From assembly GCA_002295325.1 (NCBI GenBank), contig DBGA01000032.1, forward strand, positions 25,436 through 30,786: a stretch of DNA of 5,351 bases, read 5' to 3'. The notes below the pieces were generated by a model, which was given only the letters and a program-made list of their open reading frames with translations, ran no database searches and was not told where the DNA came from. Source of the DNA: Ruminococcaceae bacterium UBA866 (GTDB lineage: Bacteria > Bacillota > Clostridia > Oscillospirales > Ruminococcaceae). Both the position numbers and the translations under genes were made by a program. Shown piece by piece: positions 1-4,207 of this stretch (positions are counted from its first letter, which is position 1; each line of letters starts with the position of its first letter).

Positions 1-22
1 GGGCAGGTTTTAAAACCTGCCC
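1..22 (-). terminator. GC-rich palindromic hairpin after the ABC exporter operon
   Basis: These 22 bases are a perfect palindrome: a 7-bp arm GGGCAGG/CCTGCCC around TTTTAAAA. It lies 13 bases past the stop codon of the minus-strand permease gene, where its intrinsic terminator would be expected. The T-tract needed on the minus strand would fall beyond position 1 and cannot be seen. On the plus strand the hairpin is followed by CTTATTTT, a weak T-tract, so it may also terminate a convergent gene outside the window. Confidence 0.6.
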
Positions 23-35
23 CTTATTTTATGTA

Positions 36-851
36 TTATATTTTTAAATCTTTTTTGTTGTAGATGATAAAACTAAAGGCAGCACATACTACAATTGTGA
101 TAACTCCAACTAAAACACCTAGCATATCAAACCCGTCTGTCATAAGTTTACTCGGCGATACCGTATCAATGGGAGAAAAAACGATTAAAAAATCAAGGTC
201 TTTTATCATTGACGAGGCAACTCCGATTAAAAATGTGCCAAACACAATTCCTAAAGCAAATGGCGAGGCTTGCTTGCTGTTTTTTAGTAGGGCAGAGGCT
301 AAAAATCCAATCGACATAAAGACAATTCCGGCAAATAGCAATCCAGAGAATATTAATACTACGTCATATAGTAGCTCTGAAAAGGGGATTTTCCCCTCAT
401 TAAATATTGCCAATAAAATGCAGGAGATGCCACTTAATAAAATTGGAAGTATGGCAAAGGCAATAGCGTTTGCAAGCATTTTACCTTTTACAATATCAAA
501 TCGAGTTACGGGCTGAGAATAGAGATATTCAATTGTTCCATCGTTCTCCTCCTTGATGAGGGCAGTTGCACCAAGTGTGGCGGCATAGACACAGATAGCT
601 ATGTTGATATACTGCACCATAATTGCAAAGTAGTTTGTGAGAATGGTGAAATCGCTCATCTGGGTAAGTCCAAAAGCAGCTAATACTGCTGGGGGTAGCG
701 AGTCAAGCTTTGTAGCAGTAAGTTGTTTCATTGCATCGTTTTGCATGGCTGGAAAGAGAGCAATTAATCCGATTAACGTCAAAGAAATGATACCGCCCCA
801 AATTAGCATTCCACGAATTTGTGACTTAAATTCAAGTTTAAATATGTTCAT
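36..851 (-). CDS. ABC-2 type transporter permease subunit
   Basis: This 271-residue integral membrane protein should be the channel-forming half of an ABC exporter with the ATPase encoded immediately upstream. Hydrophobic segments lie near residues 15-34, 74-97, 127-149, 162-187, 196-216 and 243-265, giving the six-helix plan of ABC-2 permeases. Between the second and third is the cytoplasmic stretch EENDGTIEYLYSQPVTR (about 101-117), which resembles the coupling region of this family (alternating acidic and GT-E-L-S-P positions before a basic patch). The start is set by an AAGGGAGT ribosome binding site at 861-868, nine bases upstream, and by a 4-bp ATGA overlap with the ATPase stop codon, which indicates translational coupling. 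The protein ends in a short lysine-rich tail (NKKDLKI). The substrate cannot be read from the sequence. Relatives include peptide, antibiotic and lipid exporters. Confidence 0.9.
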   Translation of the reverse strand: MNIFKLEFKSQIRGMLIWGGIISLTLIGLIALFPAMQNDAMKQLTATKLDSLPPAVLAAFGLTQMSDFTILTNYFAIMVQYINIAICVYAATLGATALIKEENDGTIEYLYSQPVTRFDIVKGKMLANAIAFAILPILLSGISCILLAIFNEGKIPFSELLYDVVLIFSGLLFAGIVFMSIGFLASALLKNSKQASPFALGIVFGTFLIGVASSMIKDLDFLIVFSPIDTVSPSKLMTDGFDMLGVLVGVITIVVCAAFSFIIYNKKDLKI

Positions 852-1732
852 TCTGCGTCCACTCCCTTATAATATGTTAGGAATTCATCCTCAAGGGAAA
901 GATTTTCTATTGTCAAATCAGTTATTTTATCTGTGGAAAGTATATTGATTAAGTTTGAAATATCACCTTTATAGGAAAGCTTTAGGATGTTATTATCATC
1001 AGATATGATGTTTGCACCAATGCTTTGGAACATGGCTTTTTGGAGGTTATCGCCCGAAACTGTGACAATTTTTATGTGGGTTTTATCACCACTTAGATCC
1101 TGTATTTTAAGGATTTTTCCATCCTTGATAAAGGCTACCTTAGTACAATGCTCTTCAACCTCGTTTAAATTATGGCTAGATACGAAAATAGTTGCACCCT
1201 TTGCATTTTGCTCTTTTAATAATTCAAACAACCTTTTTTGAATCAATGGGTCAAGTCCGTTTGTAGGCTCGTCAAGGATAATCAGTTTTGGCTCATGAAT
1301 TATCGCACAAGCAATGGCGATTTTTTTCTTATTGCCAAGTGACAGCTCACCTATCTTCTTTTTCTGGTCTATGTCAAGCTTTTGACATAGGGCGGGGATT
1401 GCATCGTAGTTTTTGCTATTGTGAAAATTAAGGGTGGTTTTCATTAGCTCCTCACCCGTTAGGTTAGGGTAATACCTCACCTCGGCGGGAACATAACCGA
1501 TTGATTTTTTAATTTCAGCCGATTGGGTAACGGTATCCATAGATAGAATTTGAGCCCCGCCACTTGTAGGATAAATCAGGTTCAGCAATAGCTTAATTGT
1601 GGTTGATTTTCCAGCACCGTTTGGGCCGATAAAACCGTAAATCTCGCCCTCTTCAACCTGAAGATTGACGTCTGAAATACCTCTTGATTTACCATAGTCT
1701 TTGGTGAGGTCTTTTATGTCGATGACATTCAT
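848..1732 (-). CDS. ABC transporter ATP-binding protein (ABC-2 exporter ATPase)
   Basis: This 294-residue cytoplasmic ATPase should drive the permease encoded directly downstream. Counting from the chosen start, Walker A is GPNGAGKST (36-44), the signature is LSLGNKKK (130-137), Walker B is LIILDEP (150-156) with catalytic Glu155, the D-loop is GLDP (159-162) and the switch histidine is His187 in VSSHNL. The signature departs from LSGGQ, and the Q-loop position reads IGYVPAEVRYYPNLTGEE with no glutamine. Both traits are common in ABC-2 drug/peptide exporter ATPases, so they do not indicate inactivity. Residues from about 215 form an accessory C-terminal domain typical of this subfamily. An in-frame ATG at 1777 would add 15 residues (MILFFQWMIEERNNN), but it would put the GAGGAGAGGA ribosome binding site inside the gene. 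That site sits 8 bases before the ATG at 1732, so 1732 is preferred. The stop codon overlaps the permease start by 4 bp. Confidence 0.93.
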   Translation of the reverse strand: MNVIDIKDLTKDYGKSRGISDVNLQVEEGEIYGFIGPNGAGKSTTIKLLLNLIYPTSGGAQILSMDTVTQSAEIKKSIGYVPAEVRYYPNLTGEELMKTTLNFHNSKNYDAIPALCQKLDIDQKKKIGELSLGNKKKIAIACAIIHEPKLIILDEPTNGLDPLIQKRLFELLKEQNAKGATIFVSSHNLNEVEEHCTKVAFIKDGKILKIQDLSGDKTHIKIVTVSGDNLQKAMFQSIGANIISDDNNILKLSYKGDISNLINILSTDKITDLTIENLSLEDEFLTYYKGVDAE

Positions 1733-1740
1733 ATTGTTGT

Positions 1741-1750
1741 TCCTCTCCTC
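1741..1750 (-). promoter_or_regulatory. Ribosome binding site fixing the ABC ATPase start
   Basis: On the minus strand this reads GAGGAGAGGA, 8 bases before the ATG at 1732. It decides against the upstream in-frame ATG at 1777, which has no purine-rich site at a suitable distance. Confidence 0.8.
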
Positions 1751-1785
1751 AATCATCCATTGAAAAAATAATATCACTACCTATA

Positions 1786-1817
1786 ATTATATTTTTTATT
1801 CTACCACTTTATGTAAA
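1786..1817 (-). promoter_or_regulatory. Possible promoter of the ABC exporter operon
   Basis: On the minus strand a TTTACA (1812-1817) precedes a perfect TATAAT (1786-1791), but the spacer is 20 bases, longer than the usual 16-18. A TAGAAT lies between them, and a TATACT/GTATAC-type element lies further upstream near 1820-1830. The transcription start is therefore uncertain. The region is so A+T-rich that chance matches are expected. Confidence 0.25.
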
Positions 1818-1912
1818 AAAAGTATACGTATTTTATAATATTTAACTTAAATATTAAATTTGAGTAGAGAGCTACAAAATGATAGAATTACCCTTTGTTT
1901 TTGCTGTTTAGG

Positions 1913-1941
1913 TTGAATTATAGGATAATAAGATGTATAAT
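1913..1941 (+). promoter_or_regulatory. Promoter of the acyltransferase-like gene
   Basis: TTGAAT (1913-1918) and a perfect TATAAT (1936-1941) are separated by exactly 17 bases, a near-ideal sigma-A promoter. The predicted transcript start is near 1948, leaving a leader of roughly 50-75 bases depending on the true start codon. It is divergent from the ABC operon promoter region. Confidence 0.65.
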
Positions 1942-1953
1942 TCTAAATAGAAT
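1940..1953. promoter_or_regulatory. Inverted repeat overlapping the -10 box and start site; possible operator
   Basis: ATTCTA-AA-TAGAAT is a perfect 6-bp inverted repeat overlapping the last bases of the -10 box and the predicted transcription start. The same half-site occurs at 1883-1888 (TAGAAT) and 1798-1803 (ATTCTA), on both sides of the divergent region. The position suits a repressor site, but the sequence is A+T-rich and no regulator gene is nearby. Confidence 0.25.
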
Positions 1954-1996
1954 ATAATCGATTCAAAATAAAAAAATATAGTTTGAGAAGGGAAAA

Positions 1997-2923
1997 TTGT
2001 GTCGTAGGCACATGGTGAGGAAGATGAGGGATCTGTACTTATACCTAAAAAAAGATGAGATTACAAAATTTTGTGAACGAGTTGATATGCCGGCAGAGGC
2101 AACGAAAATTGTATGCGACTTGATTGATAGTTTTGACTTTTCCGCAATAGCTCCGTATTATCACATGCTTTTTTCAGTTAAGACTGGCAATGATGCAGTA
2201 AATGAAATCAACACTATTTTAGAAAATGAAGAAAAAAAGGGTTTTGTTTGGCTCACAGTTTATCTTGCAGCAGTACTTGAAGCAAAGACCACTTATGATG
2301 CACTGGGTATTGATGATAAAATTTTCTATGATACCATGGCAATTTTTTCGAGATTTGTTAATGAACACAAAGAAAGCTTTGGCGTATATGGCTATGATAG
2401 ACAAAAGTGGAATTTCCGACAGATTTCTTGCACGCTATTTAGAATTGATGAGCTTGAATATGAAATGTGTGAATTCGCAAACGAAGATGCTGTTATTAAT
2501 GGTGAAACAGTTATTGCCAAGGGCGAGAATACAATTTCAATTCACATACCTTCTGACGCAAGATTAAACCCAGAGAATAATAAAACGTCACTGAAAAATG
2601 CTATGAAATTTCTTGAAAAACATTTCCCATCATTTGAATATCGCATGATGTATTGTCAGTCTTGGATTATCAGTCCGAACTTGAGGGATGTATTAAACGA
2701 AAATTCAAACATTATAAACTTTCTAGAAAACTTTGAAATTTATAAAGTCGATCCTGACCAAGAGAGTTATAAAATTTGGGTGTTTAAAAATGAGAAATTA
2801 ACTATTGATCAGTTCCCACAAAATACGTCATTGCAACGCAACATTACAAAACACCTAAGACAGGGTGGAAAAATTGGCTCGGCTTGTGGTGTTATCAGAA
2901 AAACATCGATACAATCTTTATGA
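1997..2923 (+). CDS. Acyltransferase domain-containing protein (NAT_N/GNAT_C-type)
   Basis: From the TTG at 1997 this encodes 308 residues with no signal peptide or membrane segment, so it is probably cytoplasmic. I recognise the family from recurring blocks: ISIHIPSDARL (180-190), the FLEKHFP helix (205-211), CQSWIISPNLRDVLNENSNI (220-239), and PQNTSLQRNITKHL with a following GGKIGSACGVI (about 274-300). These match Firmicutes proteins named 'acyltransferase domain-containing', with an alpha-helical N-terminal half (about 11-150) and a GNAT-like C-terminal half. The acyl donor and acceptor are not known to me, and the function may not be established. The start is unclear. TTG 1997 follows AGAAGGGA at a short spacing, while ATGs at 2012 (303 aa) and 2024 (299 aa) have weak or too-close GAGG sites. 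The N-terminal helix begins around residue 12, so all three starts are compatible. The gene has its own promoter and a strong terminator, and appears monocistronic. Confidence 0.82.
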   Translation: MCRRHMVRKMRDLYLYLKKDEITKFCERVDMPAEATKIVCDLIDSFDFSAIAPYYHMLFSVKTGNDAVNEINTILENEEKKGFVWLTVYLAAVLEAKTTYDALGIDDKIFYDTMAIFSRFVNEHKESFGVYGYDRQKWNFRQISCTLFRIDELEYEMCEFANEDAVINGETVIAKGENTISIHIPSDARLNPENNKTSLKNAMKFLEKHFPSFEYRMMYCQSWIISPNLRDVLNENSNIINFLENFEIYKVDPDQESYKIWVFKNEKLTIDQFPQNTSLQRNITKHLRQGGKIGSACGVIRKTSIQSL

Positions 2924-2941
2924 TTAAACGGTAATAACAAA

Positions 2942-2993
2942 AAGCTAAAACCCATAAGCCAAATCGGCTTATGGGTTTTAGCTTAAGTTTTTT
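2942..2993 (+). terminator. Intrinsic terminator of the acyltransferase-like gene (probably bidirectional)
   Basis: A perfect 19-bp stem (2942-2960 with 2966-2984) closes a 5-base AAATC loop and is followed by AAGTTTTTTG, with six T at 2988-2993. It begins 18 bases after the stop codon. On the minus strand the same stem is followed by CTTTTTG, so it could also stop any transcript reading through the T-box leader from the right. Confidence 0.92.
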
Positions 2994-3141
2994 GTGCTGA
3001 AACGAATGATTTTTGGCTTCACGGCTTTTGGCATATTGTAAGAGGGAAACGGCAAAACTAATCATACGGCACTGCAAATACAGTATGAGCTTCACTCACC
3101 CAATTGGGTGAATTCCCCTGATAAAATATGTTTTAGAGCAT
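2994..3141. other. Gene-free stretch downstream of the T-box
   Basis: I find no supported gene here on either strand. The minus-strand frame that is open through it (from a GTG at 3095) has no ribosome binding site and runs through the terminator hairpin into the 3' end of the acyltransferase gene. The stretch contains a 16-base palindrome (3096-3111) and a small hairpin (ACTG-CAAATA-CAGT, 3071-3084). This is where a gene controlled by the T-box would be expected, so it may be the scar of a lost gene or an interspersed repeat. Neither can be shown from this window. Confidence 0.4.
3096..3111. repeat. 16-bp perfect palindrome
   Basis: TCACCC-AATT-GGGTGA is fully self-complementary. It lies about 30 bases past the T-tract of the T-box terminator on the minus strand. 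No T-tract follows on either strand, so it is not an intrinsic terminator. Its role is unknown. Confidence 0.6.
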
Positions 3142-3181
3142 AAAAAAACGCCATCATCTCTATTACTAGAGACGAAGGCGT
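3142..3181 (-). terminator. T-box terminator hairpin
   Basis: On the minus strand ACGCC begins a 15-bp stem (one T-T mismatch, one G-U pair) closed by a GTAA loop inside CTCTA/TAGAG, ends in GGCGT and is followed by seven T (3142-3148). The 5' half contains CGTCTCT (3168-3174), which can instead pair with the AGAG of the T-box core. That is the usual terminator/antiterminator choice of a T-box leader. Confidence 0.88.
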
Positions 3182-3430
3182 ATTGCTCTCCGTGTTACCA
3201 CTCTTATTGCCGCTAAAAGCGACCACTTTAAACACATCGGACAGTAAAAATACCATCGAATATGTATTCGTATAACGGCGAAAATACCCGTTCAAGCCTA
3301 CTTGGTTACTTTCAGCTGACTGCTCACAGGGGATGAAGAATAAGCGTTCATATCGTCTTACACCAACCGACGACTCTCTTTGATGAATTAAACCAATCCA
3401 CGTTTCCTGCTCTATGCATTTATATTATTA
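3142..3430 (-). ncRNA. T-box riboswitch leader, orphan, putative Ile specifier
   Basis: T-box leaders sense the charging state of a tRNA and switch between terminator and antiterminator. On the minus strand the order is right. A stem I base with CAGG/CCTG (3406-3409 with 3327-3330) sits beside the kink-turn-like TGAGC. A distal stem TCGTC/GACGA (3369-3373 with 3353-3357) carries GGTTGGTGTAA, close to the GGTGTAA of known stem I apices. Stem II- and III-like hairpins follow, including GTCGC-TTTTA-GCGGC. Then come the T-box core AAGAGTGGTAACACGG (3190-3205) and the terminator. TGGT (3197-3200) would pair with an ACCA tRNA end. By spacing from the basal helix, the specifier is probably ATC (3332-3334), an Ile codon. 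This is tentative because a C rather than a purine follows it. The core differs from the usual AGGGTGGTACCGCGG, with the first change matched in the partner strand (AGAG with CTCT). No target gene follows. Confidence 0.85.
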
Positions 3431-3436
3431 TTTTAA

Positions 3437-3465
3437 AGTTTATCACTTTAAGTAAAGTTTGTCAA
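3437..3465 (-). promoter_or_regulatory. Promoter of the T-box leader
   Basis: On the minus strand a perfect TTGACA (3460-3465) and TAAACT (3437-3442) are separated by exactly 17 bases. The predicted start is near 3430, just before the stem I base. An intact promoter argues that the orphan T-box is still transcribed. Confidence 0.8.
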
Positions 3466-3550
3466 TAGCTATACTTTAGTTTTTTATTGAATAAAAATTT
3501 GTGGAAAACGCTAAAATTTTTTCGTAAAAGTCTGTTAAGACAATGTTCAT

Positions 3551-3579
3551 TTGACTTTTAAACATTTTTCTAGTATGAT
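3551..3579 (+). promoter_or_regulatory. Promoter of the small membrane protein gene
   Basis: TTGACT (3551-3556) and TATGAT (3574-3579) are separated by 17 bases, each one mismatch from the sigma-A consensus. The predicted start near 3586 leaves a short leader of about 23 bases that includes the ribosome binding site. It is divergent from the T-box promoter, with about 85 bases between the two -35 boxes. Confidence 0.8.
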
Positions 3580-3591
3580 TATATCTATATT

Positions 3592-3600
3592 AAAAGGAGG
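3592..3600 (+). promoter_or_regulatory. Ribosome binding site of the small membrane protein gene
   Basis: AAAAGGAGG contains the full Shine-Dalgarno core, 8 bases before the ATG at 3609. A site this strong, combined with the promoter, supports translation of an otherwise unrecognised short frame. Confidence 0.85.
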
Positions 3601-3608
3601 TTATTACA

Positions 3609-3779
3609 ATGAAAATGAAAGAAATTATTGAAAAAGACAGAAAGAATGCCACAGTTATATCAATTTTACTTGGAGTTGCTGTAATCGCCTCAACCTCCGC
3701 ATATTTGATTTTTAAATTTGTATCGGAACGCACTTATAGAAGAAAATGGGAAGATTATGATGACTGCGGATTGGCATAA
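3609..3779 (+). CDS. Small single-pass membrane protein, function unknown
   Basis: This 56-residue frame was found by reading the sequence rather than by family recognition. It starts with the charged segment MKMKEIIEKDRKN, followed by one hydrophobic helix (about residues 14-37, VISILLGVAVIASTSAYLIF). The tail is basic then acidic, SERTYRRKWEDYDDCGLA, with a single cysteine near the C-terminus. Charge placement around the helix does not settle orientation, because both flanks hold basic residues. Support for it being real comes from the ideal ribosome binding site, the near-consensus promoter and an ordinary codon pattern ending in TAA. I do not recognise the family. It stands alone, divergent from the T-box and followed by structured intergenic sequence. 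Small membrane proteins of this kind often modulate a larger membrane complex or act in stress responses, but nothing here identifies a partner. Confidence 0.8.
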   Translation: MKMKEIIEKDRKNATVISILLGVAVIASTSAYLIFKFVSERTYRRKWEDYDDCGLA

Positions 3780-3780
3780 T

Positions 3781-3821
3781 ATAATAGTTTAACTTTTATA
3801 TATTTGAGATTAAACCATTAT
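3781..3821 (+). repeat. A+T-rich inverted repeat after the small gene
   Basis: ATAATAGTTTAA (3781-3792) pairs with TTAAACCATTAT (3810-3821) with one mismatch around a 17-base loop. It lies directly after the stop codon of the small gene. Without G+C pairs or a T-tract it would be a weak terminator at best. Confidence 0.4.
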
Positions 3822-3830
3822 AATATATTT

Positions 3831-3945
3831 CAAATGAGCGTGCTGCTCGCTGCGAATGCGGCAACCGAAACACAAGCAGGTAGCAATTTTACGTTTTGTC
3901 AAATTGCTATAATAGCGGTGGGCGGAGTTTTCACTCCGCCCTTTT
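3831..3945 (+). ncRNA. Candidate structured small RNA or transcribed palindromic repeat
   Basis: About 115 bases hold several hairpins in a row. These are GCTGC-GAAT-GCGGC (3849-3862), a perfect 9-bp TAGCAATTT/AAATTGCTA stem (3881-3889 with 3901-3909), and a terminator at 3920-3945. A possible promoter lies just upstream: TTTATA (3795-3800), 18 bases, then a perfect TATAAT (3819-3824), predicting a start near 3831. The composition is more G+C-rich than its surroundings. It could be an independent small RNA, the structured 3' end of the small-gene transcript, or one copy of an interspersed repeat. An ATG at 3834 opens 37 codons, but it has no ribosome binding site and runs through the terminator. 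I know no named RNA family that fits. Confidence 0.35.
3920..3945 (+). terminator. Intrinsic terminator in the intergenic region
   Basis: GGGCGGAGT (3920-3928) and ACTCCGCCC (3933-3941) form a perfect 9-bp stem with a TTTC loop, followed by TTTT (3942-3945). The absence of T after the stem on the minus strand makes it plus-strand specific. It would end the small-gene transcript or the candidate small RNA. Confidence 0.8.
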
Positions 3946-3995
3946 GATATGAACAAACGTAATAGGCACACGATGCTGATTTTTTTATGCAACTT

Positions 3996-4028
3996 GTGTT
4001 TAAACCACTAATAAAGTGATTTAAACAC
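3996..4028. repeat. Long imperfect inverted repeat
   Basis: GTGTTTAAA-c-CACT (3996-4009) pairs with AGTG-a-TTTAAACAC (4015-4028) around AATAA, giving 13 pairs with one C/A mismatch. No T-tract follows, so it is not a standard terminator. It lies upstream of the possible helicase promoter and might be a protein-binding site or part of a repeat. Confidence 0.6.
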
Positions 4029-4052
4029 CCCACAAATGTGGTGGTGTGGTGA

Positions 4053-4061
4053 TTATCCACA
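4053..4061 (+). promoter_or_regulatory. Perfect DnaA-box 9-mer
   Basis: TTATCCACA is the strongest form of the DnaA-binding consensus. It overlaps the possible -35 element of the helicase gene. Only one other match to the looser TTWTNCACA was seen, on the minus strand at 3500-3508, so this is not an origin-like cluster and may be chance. Confidence 0.3.
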
Positions 4062-4084
4062 CAAATATTGTACAATACTATGAT
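4056..4084 (+). promoter_or_regulatory. Possible promoter of the DEAD-box helicase gene
   Basis: TATGAT (4079-4084) is one mismatch from the -10 consensus and is preceded at 17 bases by TCCACA (4056-4061), a 4/6 match to TTGACA. The predicted start near 4091 gives a leader of about 117 bases holding two hairpins. No better promoter was seen between 3950 and 4190. Confidence 0.35.
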
Positions 4085-4103
4085 AGACTTTGCTGTGAAC
4101 AAA

Positions 4104-4145
4104 AATGCGAGAGCATTGTTTTAAAAGGCATTGAGCTTTTAAAAC
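4104..4145 (+). other. Two adjacent hairpins in the helicase 5' leader
   Basis: AATGC-GAGA-GCATT (4104-4117) is a 5-bp stem capped by a GNRA-type tetraloop. It abuts a perfect 10-bp stem GTTTTAAAAG/CTTTTAAAAC (4118-4127 with 4136-4145) with an 8-base loop. With no base between them they could stack coaxially. Long structured leaders are known for cold-induced RNA helicase genes, so a regulatory role is plausible but not shown. Confidence 0.45.
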
Positions 4146-4207
4146 TGATATGGTATTAATATTGTCAAAGGGATTGGCGTCAATTTTAAATCGGAAAGAG
4201 GAAACAA

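Noticed and set aside
64..1241. Plus-strand frames of 84-150 codons opposite the ABC genes
   Set aside because: They are antisense shadows of the well-supported minus-strand ATPase and permease and show no recognisable domain.
848..1732. ABC ATPase degenerate because LSGGQ and the Q-loop glutamine are missing
   Set aside because: LSLGN-type signatures and a glutamine-free Q-loop are usual in this ABC-2 subfamily. Walker A, Walker B, the D-loop and the switch His are all intact.
2895..3095. 66-codon minus-strand open frame after the T-box
   Set aside because: It starts at a GTG without a ribosome binding site, crosses the strong terminator hairpin and runs into the 3' end of the acyltransferase gene in antisense. 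It is not a convincing T-box target.
3092..3295. 67-codon minus-strand open frame
   Set aside because: It lies entirely within the T-box leader, covering the T-box core, the terminator and its T-tract, so it is an RNA-structure region and not a gene.
3834..3947. 37-codon plus-strand frame from ATG 3834
   Set aside because: There is no ribosome binding site, and the frame reads through the 3881-3909 stem and the terminator stem. More likely structured RNA or repeat sequence.
4053..4061. Replication origin suggested by the DnaA box
   Set aside because: There is one perfect box and one distant loose match, no cluster, and no dnaA/dnaN neighbours. This is insufficient for an origin.
3810..4102. 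Overlapping minus-strand frames of 60 and 67 codons
   Set aside because: They cover hairpins, the terminator and the inverted repeats, overlap each other in different frames and lack ribosome binding sites.
4162..4190. TTGTCA-17-TTTAAA promoter right before the helicase
   Set aside because: The -10 match is poor, and the start site would fall inside the ribosome binding site region, leaving almost no leader.
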